In this document: positions 49,482-58,821 of the stretch, one piece after another
Position numbering within the stretch: position 1 is the first letter of the stretch
Layout: every line of letters starts with the position of its first letter
Assembly: GCA_037013495.1 (NCBI GenBank)
Contig: CM072805.1
Location: 18,564,669-18,628,668 of the forward strand
Reading direction: 5' to 3'
Length of the DNA stretch: 64,000 nucleotides
Source: Hippophae tibetana
Lineage: Eukaryota > Streptophyta > Magnoliopsida > Rosales > Elaeagnaceae
Made by a program: the position numbers and the translations under genes
The notes under the pieces: generated by a model
Told to the model about the DNA's origin: nothing
Databases searched by the model: none
Seen by the model: only the letters and a program-made list of their open reading frames with translations

Positions 49482-50109
49482 TGTCATGACCTTATTTATC
49501 AAGTAACGATCGTGCGACACTTAGCACCGTCCGTTGCACTAAGCCTACCTTTGAATCCGAATGAAACTCCAAAGAGAATAGAAAGAGAGTTTGTAAAGAA
49601 TGCTTTGTATTGCTCTAGAGAGAGTTTATCTTACAATTTCCCAAGGATGATTTACAAATGAAGACCAATAGGTCTATTTATAGTATGGCACCAAGCTTAA
49701 GAGTATCCCACCACTTTCTAGAGTCTTCCAAGTCTAGCTTGTACAAGAGAGTTCTAGGTTTATGTACAATATGCCACAAGGTTCTAGGACCTTCTAGCCA
49801 ACTCTAAAGTCTTCTAGGTTTGTCTAGTTCCTTCATGCAAGTTCCGGGATGTTTCGTAAGCTTCCAGCGGCTTCTACATCCTTCATGAACCATCCGGCAT
49901 GTTCTAGAATATTCTAGCCCATTCTAGCACCCTCTAACGTGCTCTAGAACATTCTAGGGTCTTCAAAGCTTGAGTTGAGTCCATCCAACTCTAGCTTATT
50001 CTAGACATCTCTAGGCCACTCTAGAACCTTCTCATGTAGAAAAGTCTAGATCCTTTAGGCAAGCACCATTTATTTGGATTTCGCGGGACAATTCGAGCGG
50101 GACGTGACA
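49482..50109 (-). repeat. LTR of chromovirus copy 2 (5' LTR)
   Basis: Starts TGTCATGACC and ends GGACGTGACA. TATA follows at 50110-50113. The primer site (TTGGTATCAG on minus) lies directly left of it. Confidence 0.93.
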
Positions 50110-50389
50110 TATAGCTAGCCTTCTTTTCATATCAACACAAAAGATTGCATTTTATAGTGAAAAGTCCATTAAATTCACTTCTCCAAATGGACAACTTATT
50201 AGATTGTGTTACAAGGTTATTATTCCATTAAATAAGATAAAGAGAGTGAACCATAGCGAGAGTACCAAGAAACCATCTCAAAAGTACATGAAAATAGTAA
50301 CCGTGGATAATTTTGATTTCTGGTTTATGGGTTTCTTGAACTACCACAAAGCCTTCAATTATGTTCAGCAAGCAATCTCTAAATCTTAG

Positions 50390-51304
50390 AGTAAGTTGTG
50401 GCTTACAGGGGTTAAATTTAATTAAAGTAGAGTTGTTTATTTTATTCTACTTTTATATCGGGTATGAACTAGGAAGATCTCAATACAATTGTAGCAATGT
50501 ACAAATTATTGTTAATGATAAAAATCTTGGTAATTTTTCCGATCCAACATATTTTTCAAATTCATGTTGACTTGCAAATTCTCGCTCTTATTCAAATGGT
50601 TTATAACATAGCTTAATTTTGAGCCTTTTGTACAACTGTCTCGTAATCTATAAATTTTTTTGAAAAATAATAAAAATAATACCCTTAAAACTTATAACTA
50701 CAAAAATAGGTTATAAAAATAATACCTTTTATATTCATTTCAAATATTTTTTATATTAAAAAATCTAACTGATTATTTTACTACAAAAACTATATAATTG
50801 GACACTACTAAAATTAAATTATGATAATTTAGATCTATTTAATGTTAACTCTATCTAGTTCAAACTCATTCAATATTATTAATGTTCTTTTTTATTATTT
50901 TAAATTTTATAGTTGTTAAGTTCGACGTCTATTTATTTTGATCATGGACTCAATATTTTTTTTGTCATAGAGTTTAATGTTATTGTATATACACAATTCT
51001 ACCGAGAACATATAACTACACTTACTAACGATTTTTGAAGACATACTAACCATTTTTATCCATTAGATTCAAAATGATGAAATTTAAAATTTGGTATCAC
51101 ATGGACTAAAATTCATAGACGAAAATTGTCATCTACCTTGCATCGTTTTCTTTCTCTTCCTTTAAGTTGTTTTATTATTCTTCTTTTTCTTCTTCTTTCC
51201 TTAGTTAAACTTTCAAATGTTAGTTCAATTGCCTTTGGTGAAAACCATCACCTAAATCTTGGAATATTCATGTCAGATCACCAAAAATTAATAATCTATT
51301 ATGT
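50390..51304. other. Gap 3' of the GEM-like gene
   Basis: Probable 3' untranslated sequence and AT-rich spacer. A 77-residue hydrophobic frame at 51126-51359 (MSSTLHRFLSLPLSCFIILL) runs into the solo LTR and is probably chance. Confidence 0.45.
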
Positions 51305-51309
51305 AAAAG

Positions 51310-53271
51310 TGATGAGCGAAAACCGGCATCGCCGATTCTTACCAATACTTTGGTTTTAATATTTATAAAACTCTCGCAAGTGCACGAATCATTTCGAAGA
51401 AAATGATAAGTATACTCCCAAGGTCGATCTAAGGAAGGAATGTATATGGTTTTTAATTTATTATTCAAACTTTTAAAAACGAAATTAAATCCTAAACATC
51501 CTCTCACGATAGTTTGGTTTTTGTGTTCCTAATCTAATAACATAAAATAAACATATATACAGATTAATTAAATATAATCTAATAACATAAAAATAAACAT
51601 AGATACAAATTCAATAAATAATTATCTAAAAATAAATACAAATACAGATTCAATAAATATTTATGCAAATTTTATCATTTATATTAGTGGAGTATTTATG
51701 GATATAATAACTAAATTAATTATGCTTGCTCATATTATCTAGGTTATTAAAGATATAAATTGATATTTTATTGATTCTCTCTTTTTTATATAAATACCAC
51801 ATTTGGTGGGGTTAGATATTCTTTGTTAACTAAACAAATCAATTAACACCTATGGGTGGGGTTGATAACTAATTTGGTTAATTAAATTAATTCCTTTTTC
51901 TAATAGATTGAAAATGAACCATTTAAATGCCACCTTTGGTGGGGTTAGACAATTTAAACATTATTCAAGGTGTCCAAATTAAACATAAGAATTTAATTAT
52001 CCGAGTACTAACTTTCAAGTTTTAAAAGCACTATTGAAAACATATTGTCAATACATTTTCACATAATAATTCTTATAAAAACTTTTGAAATAGAGTTTCA
52101 CTCTAACTACCGGGCGATTGTACCAACAAATAAAAGAGCACTACTCTAAATTAGACCGGATAACTAAACCTTAAAATCTAATTTTCAGGTTTAAGTTTGT
52201 AATGAAAAATAATATATTTCTCTCTAACATTCTTAATATAAAATCTTGAATAAAAATAAAATCAATTCATTTTAGAAATTTTTACCTATTTAATATTTCG
52301 CAAGCATAACAACGTTATTATTATATCATGTTTACTAAACAGCCAGCATAGTTAAATTTAACCACAGACAAATTAAATATAACATGTAAGAATAAAGCAT
52401 AAAAATAACTGTAAAGAAAATAAAATCCTTACAGAACTTCGACGCTATTCCCGTAGCTAGAAAACCTCCAAGCGGAATTTGTACTTCCATTTATTGAATC
52501 AAAAACTAAATTATTACAAAAACATTACAAGTTCCTCTAAAAAAGAGAAGAACTCTAAAACTAAGAGAATTGAACTAAAAACTAAGAGAAAAACTAAGAA
52601 AAGCTTAGAAACTAAGAAAGAAACTAAGAAAATCTCAAAAACTAAGAAATGAGAGAAAGAAAGAAGAGAGAAGTGTGTTTTGAAGGTGTGATTTGAAGTG
52701 AAGGGAAGGGGGGTATTTATAGGTGAGGATGGAGAGAAAAAATGAGTAAAACAATGTTAAAAAAATATTAAAAAATGTAAAAACGCGTAATGGAAATGCT
52801 GAGGTCATTAATGACGTCAGCATGACGTCACGGGGGCGGTTGCACGTGAAAAATGGGGCGAAAAGGCGTTGGGCGCGTGGAGGGGGGCTGCTGCTGCGCG
52901 CAGCTCGGCACGCGTGAACAGTGCCCGCACGCTGGGGCGCTGGGCTGCGCGCGCGGCTCGGCTGCGGGGCGCGATTTCCGTCTTTTTGACATTTTTGACC
53001 TTTTCGACCCATTTTGTCCAATTTTTCCATGTTTGTTGAGTTTTTCCCACTTATTTATTAATATATTTGTGATGTATTGCTTCAAGTATTCCTCTTTGAG
53101 TCTTTAAATTCCGTTTTTAAGCCAAAATACCTGAAAAATAATAAAAATACCCGTGATTCCGAAAAAGACAAATTTATATAAATATATGATAAAACATATA
53201 AATATATGTATTTTTAATCAATTAATGTACATAAAATCATGATTATTTTAGTGCTTTTTGAGCACTCATCA
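51310..53271 (-). mobile_element. Solo LTR A (1962 bp, long-LTR gypsy-like family), minus orientation
   Basis: Starts TGATGAGCGAAAACC and ends GAGCACTCATCA. The inverted ends TGATGAG/CTCATCA and flanking AAAAG on both sides (51305-51309, 53272-53276) make it a clean solo LTR. It aligns in reverse complement with 54899-56700. On the minus strand a TATA box (CCTATAAATA, 52713-52722) is preceded about 95 bases upstream by two TGACGTCA palindromes (52812-52819, 52823-52830). A GC-rich patch (52845-52980) contrasts with the AT-rich rest. The open frames on both strands across that patch are by-products of its composition. Length suggests a Ty3/gypsy family with long LTRs, but no internal part is present to prove it. 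Confidence 0.88.
52812..52830 (-). promoter_or_regulatory. Tandem TGACGTCA (as-1/CRE-like) in solo LTR A
   Basis: TGACGTCAGCATGACGTCA holds two perfect 8-base palindromes 11 bases apart, the arrangement bound by TGA-type bZIP factors in as-1 elements. It sits about 95 bases upstream of the LTR TATA box. In solo LTR B the same place has TGACATCA twice (55309-55331). Confidence 0.55.
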
Positions 53272-53276
53272 AAAAG

Positions 53277-53679
53277 CGTATATGAATCTATTGCAATTAA
53301 TTACTTTCTCAAGTACTCTTTAAATTTCTAAATCTAAATGTTTTCCTTAGAGAATTCTTTAACTTTCTCTCTACATCTCTTTGATAATGATGGGATGTCA
53401 GAAAATAATAGAATAGAATATGTGGCCTGTGGACTATAACCATTATATATAAGGATGACAATTGTATCTCCATTTTAGCATATCATATAAATAGAAACTA
53501 TCCTTAGGTCTCTACAAATTAAAGACCTACACACTATGAAATACATTAAAATCTAAATTACTTAAACCTTAACTAATCACTTTTAAAATGAGCTAAACCT
53601 CATATAACATCCCAGAGCATATAATTATTCACATATAAACCCAATATTGGATTAAGGATCTAACACTAAATAAAAAAAG
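53277..53679. other. Spacer between solo LTR A and the DUF4283 retroposon
   Basis: AT-rich, nothing recognised. It ends in an A-rich stretch and the first copy of the retroposon target duplicate. Confidence 0.5.
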
Positions 53680-54019
53680 ATCATTATAATAGGGAACCCA
53701 ACAAGAACTCATATGCATTCCCTCACAAAAGGTTTTCCTTTTGAAGTTATGGCGTGATTGTCTAATTTTCCCAAATTGAATCTTCTACGCTAAAGGATTG
53801 TGTTTCTCACTATGATCTTTTCTCTCTAGTCGCTACTCATCTCCATGAATCTTCTCTAGTGACATAGAGGTTCTGTGATTTTTGTTTGGATAGTACTTAT
53901 TATTGTATGTTGGTATACAGAATGATAGTTTCAGCTTAGTAACAAGTACCCACATGGTTAAAGTACCATAATTAGATACATACCATAATTCGGATTGTAT
54001 GCTTGAAATTGAGGCCAGT

Positions 54020-54898
54020 CAAGGAGGAGCAAGAATCATTTGAACTTATAGTTGTTATTCGTGCCATTATTGATCACTAAATTAGTCATTATGCTTTGAT
54101 AATGACGTTTTGATGTGTATGGGCTAAGAAAAGAGATCTTAACCTTAAGGCTCTTGATCGGTGTGCTTTTCTTTTGTTCTTTGAGGATGTTGATGATATG
54201 GAGCTAGTTTTGAAGTGTGCACCTAGGAATTTCAATAACACTTTGCTAGTTGTAAGAAAGGTTGGTTCTGACATTGCTCCATCTCAATTGAGGTTCAATT
54301 TTTTTCCATTTTGGATTCAATTACATGAACTTCCTGAGAATTTGAAAGGGATGCCTATTATACTAAAATTGTTGAGAAAGATTGTGAGGTGTTAGAAGTG
54401 GATCAATATTCCATTACTAATGATTTGGTATGTCGATGAAGGTTAAGGTCAATTTTGATTTGATAAGGCTCTCATTCCTAGTATTCAAATTCCTTTCACT
54501 GATGCAAATGCTAATAAGAGGAATGTTTGGGTTTAGTTTAGGTATGAATGTTTGCCAAGGTTTTTCTATCTCTATGGCTTGTTACTCATGAGACTAGGGT
54601 CTACGAGGTTGCTAGTGGCATAAATGTTTGATTTGACGAAAGGCATTCGAACTTTGGTGAATGGTTACATGTTCATATGAATCTGAGTAGTCTAGATCAT
54701 GTAAAAATTGTGTTCTGCATGAGAAGTTCTACCGGTTGTCCTATTGATCATTATTCTCTAAAGCATGGTTGCGAAGTGATGAAATGTTATGTGGGTATGA
54801 ATTGTATCTCTATACAGGGTGCTTTGGATGCTAATGGTAGTGTTTCAAGTAAGGTTAGGGTTGAGGAACTAAATGATGCTATGGAAGAGTTGGCCAAG
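54020..54898 (+). pseudogene. DUF4283 domain coding part, broken
   Basis: The readable blocks are VMRRAWAKKRDLNLKALDRC-like at the start, FFEDVDDMELVLKCAPRNFN, LLVVRKVGSDIAPSQLRFNF, FFPFWIQLHELPENLKGMPI, and later KVKVNFDLI, RNVWV and FGEWLHVHMNLS. LVLKCAPRNFNNTLLVV followed by FWIQLHELP is the signature of the plant DUF4283 domain, usually followed by a zinc knuckle. The knuckle region is present but degraded. Frame shifts and stops occur between the blocks. The C-terminal part resumes at 56706 and at 58398. Confidence 0.7.
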
Positions 54899-56700
54899 TG
54901 ATGAGTGCTCAAAAAGCACTAAAATTACCATGATTTTATGCACATTAATTGATTAAAAAAATATACATTTATATGATTTTATCATATATTTATATATATT
55001 TGTCTTTTCGGAATCATGGGTATTTTTATTATTTTTCAGGTATTTTCTCTTAAAAACGTAACTTAAAGACTCAAAGAGGAATACTAGAGGCAATACATCA
55101 CAAATATATTCATAAAATAAATGAGTAAAAGTCAACAAATTGGAAAAATTGGACAAAATGGATCAAAAACGTCAAAAATGTCAAAAAGGTCAAAAAGGAG
55201 GAAATCGTGCCGCCCAGCAACGCACGTGCGGTGCCAGCAGCTTCCCCAGACACGCCCAGCCTGCTACCCATCTACGCCTCATCTGCGTGCGCAGCCGCCC
55301 CCACATCATGCTGACATCATCAAATGACATCATCATTCACTACTCCACGTTTCCACCATTTTTTATCATTTTTTCACCCACTTTTTCTTCACATCCTCAC
55401 TTATAAATACCCTCATTCTCTTCACAACTAAACACACCTCAAAACACATCTTCTCTTTTTTTTCTCTCATTTCTTAGTTTTTAAGTTTTTCTTAATTTTT
55501 AGTTTTTCTTAGTTAGTTTCTCTTAGTATTAGAGTTCTTCTCTTTTTTAGAAGAACTAGTTATGTTTTTGTAATTTATTTGTTTTTTGATTAAATAAATA
55601 GGAGTGCAAATTCCGTTTGGAGGTTTTCCAACAACGGGAATAGCATCGAAGTATTGTAAGGATTTTATTTTATTTATAGTTATTTTTTATGCTTTATTCT
55701 TATATGTTATATTTAATTTGTCTATGATTAAATTTAACATTGCTAGCTGTTTATAAACATGATATAATAATAACGTTGTTATGCTTGCGAAATATTAAAT
55801 AGGTAAAAATCTCTAAAATGAATTGATTTTATTTTTATTCAAGATTTTATATTAAGAATGTTAGAGAGAAATATATTATTTTTCATTACAAACTTAAATC
55901 TGAAAATTAAATTTTAAGGTTTAGTTATCCGATCTAATTTAGAGTAGTGCTCTTTTATTTGTTGGTACAATCGCCCGGTAGTTAGAGTGAAGCTCTATTT
56001 CAAAAGTTTTTATAAGATTTATTATCTGAAAGTGTATTGACAACATATTTTCAGTAGTTCTTTTAAAACTTGAAAGTTAGTACTCGGATAATTAAATTCT
56101 TAGGTTTAATTTGGACACCTTGAATAAAGTTTAAACTGTCTAACCCCACCAAATGTGTCATTTAAATGGTTCATTTTCAATCTCTTAGAAAAAAGAATTA
56201 ATTTAATTAACCAAATTAGTTATCAACCCCACCCATAGGTGTTAATTGATTTAGTTAGTTAACAAAGAATATCTAACCTCACCAAAGGTGGTATTCAAAT
56301 AAAAAAGAGAGAATCAATAAATATCAATTTATATCTTTAATAACCTAGATAATATGAGCAAGCATAATTAACTTAGTTATTATATCCATAAATACTCAAC
56401 TATTATAAATGATAAAATTTGCATAAATATTTATTCAATCTATATGTATGTTTATTTTTATTTTATTAGATTAGAAACACAAAAACCAAACTATCGTGAT
56501 AGGATGTTTAAGATTTAATTTCGTTTTTAAAAGTTTGAATAATAAATTAAAAACCACATATATTCTTTCCTTAGATCGACCTTGTGAGTATACTAATCAT
56601 TACTAATCATTTTCTACGAAATGATTCGTGCATTTGCGAGAATTTTATAAATATAAAACCAAAGTATTCGCAGAATCGGTGATACCATTTTTGCTCATCA
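54899..56700 (+). mobile_element. Solo LTR B (1802 bp), plus orientation, inside the DUF4283 retroposon
   Basis: Starts TGATGAGTGCTC and ends TTTTGCTCATCA, flanked by CCAAG (54894-54898, 56701-56705). It is the same family as solo LTR A but inverted. TATA box at about 55402-55409 (TTATAAATACCC). Two TGACATCA motifs lie about 80-95 bases upstream. The GC-rich patch here (about 55200-55320) is much less like that of A than the flanking sequence. It interrupts a sequence that is continuous in the left copy, so it came in after the duplication. Confidence 0.88.
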
Positions 56701-56765
56701 CCAAGCTAGAGGATGGTTTCTCATGAGGCAATGAGGATAAAGTTACTATCTTCTCATAGTGGTAA

Positions 56766-58397
56766 ATGAAAGTTTATAAAATATGAGCCTAATTAATATA
56801 GAGGGAGTTAATAGATTATATTTAATTTTTTATCAATTTATAACTTAATAACCTAAACAAAACAGTCAAGCATGTAATCGTGTGTAAGAATAAAATACGG
56901 AAATAAAATAATAACACACGATATTTTTAGATGTAAACAACTTAGGCCTTAACCATGACCTAAAAAGAAAACCACCGGTCCACCAAACTTTCTACTATGA
57001 AAATCAAATATTCAAGTACAAACTCACTCTTATGCTACCCTCCTTAGGATACAATCTCAATGTACTTTACTTATGAGTCTCTGCTCTGTTTTCACAGTTT
57101 TTAAAATTAGCGTGAGCGATTTTCAGACCAACGTTCTAATAACCTTCTTGCCAATAAGATATGTTCCCAAATTAACTGCAAAATGGTTAGCACAAAAACA
57201 TAAGTGTTGTATGTGTTCTAGAATAGATTTAATAATAAATAATCTTAACTAGATGATTCAAAATATATGTCACTTAAATCAAATCAATTAACAAATTTTA
57301 GAATAAAAAGATTAAACATAACTTCAATAAAAATAGTTTCTTTGAAATTTAATAATCAAATCAAATAATTATGATCACATAAAATTATATAATCTAAACA
57401 TATAAAAATATAATAAAAAAGAAGTCGTATACAGATAAAACATATCAAATAAATTTATTAATAAATATTTTTAATATAATATCAATTTGATATTAATTAA
57501 TCTATTTAATTTTTTTTTACTCTAATTATTTTTTATATTATCATCACACAAAAATATATATGATTACCTTTTTGACTTACTGTATATATACTAATTACCT
57601 TTGCCTTTTATCATGCCTTCAACTTCAATTATATATATTAATTACCTCTGTCTTTTTATCGTATATGTATATATTTACTAATTACCTTTGCCTTTTTATC
57701 ATGCCTTCATTGTTTTGTTCTTCAACTCATTGTTTCTTTGGATTCAATCACCGTTATATATATATATTAAATATGCTATCAACTTCAATTATATATATTA
57801 ATTACCTTTTCCTTTTTATCATGCCTTCGTTGTTTTGTTCTTCAACTCATTGTTTCTTTGGATTCAATCGCCGTTATTTTGTTCTTCAGCTGATTGTTTC
57901 TTTGGATTCAATCGGCAGAATTTCTTTTTAGCCTCTACTAATTTAACCCTAATATGTCTAAATATATAGATAATAATAATAAACTAGTAATATTATGGTC
58001 AAATATATTTTGGGTTTGATTATTCAAAGTTCATAAAAAACCTTAATATTATAAAAAAAATTATTTTTTAAAATATATCTTAAAATTTTTAAGATACATT
58101 TAAAAAATATTTAAACACATCTATGTAAAAGAGAACTAATTAATAATTTCATAAATTAATTTAAATTTAAATAATTATTTTAGTATCAAAAATAATTTTA
58201 GATTTATGAATATGTGTTATTAAATGCATAAATATAATCTTATGTATCGTACTAATTAAAGATATACTCTAAGGACAATTATCTAGACTCGAACATTTGT
58301 TTAAATTTTCTTGATAGACTTAATAGCAAACATAAAAATAAATTTATAGGTAAATATTTTGTTAATAAAAATAACAAACACTTATAGTAATTACAAT
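56766..58397. mobile_element. Unclassified 1.6 kb insertion in the right copy, with internal tandem repeats
   Basis: It is absent from the left copy, where the flanking blocks join directly (GGTAA then GAGATCT near 180). TAA lies at both junctions. Read on the minus strand, 57110-56870 has TGGACCGGTGGTTTTCTTTT followed by AAGTTGTTTACATC, which is reminiscent of the R/U5 part of copia LTRs, so a solo LTR is possible. No reliable TG/CA ends or 5-base duplicate were found. Confidence 0.4.
57600..57920. repeat. Nested tandem repeats (about 120 and 40 bp units)
   Basis: TTATCATGCCTTCATTGTTT...TTTCTTTGGATTCAATC occurs at about 57697-57750 and again at about 57817-57869. The last part (TTTGTTCTTCAGCTGATTG and on) appears a third time at about 57879-57912. 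Units are separated by TA-rich sequence. The 123-residue open frame across it is a by-product of the repeat. Confidence 0.75.
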
Positions 58398-58821
58398 AAG
58401 AGATCTAGAATTTTTAAATGTCTAATGTACGAATGTGGGCTGCTGTTGTGACTGTTTTCAAGAACTCTAATGAGAATGGCAATAAGGCTACTTTAGCTGA
58501 GGATGCTTAGATGGATTGCTTTAGGGTGTTCTTGTGTAAAAAATTTCCCCCTTTTCGGTTTTTTTCTTTTTTAGAATACACGTTTTGGTTGTGTTTTTAT
58601 GTTTTTGTTGTGATTTGGCCTGATGCCTAGTATGCTTTCATGTTGTGAACATTCTTTGAAGGCTAGTAGTATAATCTTTTATTTAGGTAACTGTTACTTT
58701 GAATAGGGTATAGTAGGTAATGTGACGTGTTTACCTCAAGTTTGAAGTGTTTGTAATGAATGTTATTTTGTTACTAAAATATAAAATCTCATTTTCTAAA
58801 CGAAAAAAATCATTATAACAG

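Larger units (their letters stand above)
45842..50109 (-). mobile_element. Ty3/gypsy chromovirus, copy 2: same family as copy 1, shortened and broken
   Basis: 4.27 kb element on the minus strand with two 628-bp LTRs, inserted in a GEM-like gene and flanked by TATA. The internal part is about 3.0 kb against 4.7 kb in copy 1. It keeps gag with its coiled coil (49430-48300), the protease region (48270-47900), part of the segment between RNase H and integrase (47470-47180) and the chromodomain end (46950-46480). Reverse transcriptase, most of RNase H and most of integrase are missing, so it is non-autonomous. There are several further breaks. The LTRs differ at roughly 33 of 628 sites by eye, about 5%, so it is older than copy 1 (about two million years on the same rate). 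Confidence 0.93.
45235..50389 (+). pseudogene. GEM-like GRAM-domain protein gene, split by a Ty3/gypsy insertion
   Basis: Host gene of the GEM-like (GL2-expression modulator, ABA-responsive related) family. Exon 1 is 45235-45391 (MSLCYYSSKVKTSFGRQIPM), exon 2 is 45483-45566 (NKVDSVLNRTNKLGKKADSF), exon 3 starts at 45669 (VKLGPKITETVKGKLSLGAR) and is cut at 45841. The rest of the exon continues at 50114 (ASLLFISTQKIAFYSEKSIK) and ends KAFNYVQQAISKS with TAG at 50387-50389. Introns are GT-AG. The coding parts sum to 690 bases, 229 residues plus stop, the usual length for the family. The chromovirus lies inside the GRAM domain, antisense to the gene, with TATA duplicated. No other damage is visible in the host exons. 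GRAM domains bind lipids or proteins at membranes; GEM relatives act in seed, root-hair and ABA responses. Confidence 0.9.
53680..58821 (+). mobile_element. DUF4283 retroposon (right copy) with target duplicates, carrying two later insertions
   Basis: The unit starts after ATCATTATAATAGG (53680-53693) and ends in an A run (58803-58809) followed by ATCATTATAACAG (58809-58821), a diverged duplicate. The left copy keeps the exact form at 643-656. A long target duplicate plus A tail is what L1-type target-primed reverse transcription leaves. Its own sequence is about 1.67 kb (53694-54898, 56706-56765, 58398-58808). The rest is solo LTR B and a 1.6 kb insertion of unknown type. It codes for a DUF4283 protein only, without a reverse transcriptase, so it is either a LINE ORF1 derivative or a processed copy. 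Confidence 0.6.

Noticed and set aside
52635-53107. Several overlapping open frames of 77-131 residues on both strands
   Set aside because: They are caused by the GC-rich patch of solo LTR A. Their composition is Pro/Arg/Ala-rich low complexity and the frames are not kept in solo LTR B.
57560-57931. 123-residue open frame
   Set aside because: It is made of the tandem repeat (CLFIMPSLFCSSTHCFFGFN repeated) and has no family resemblance.
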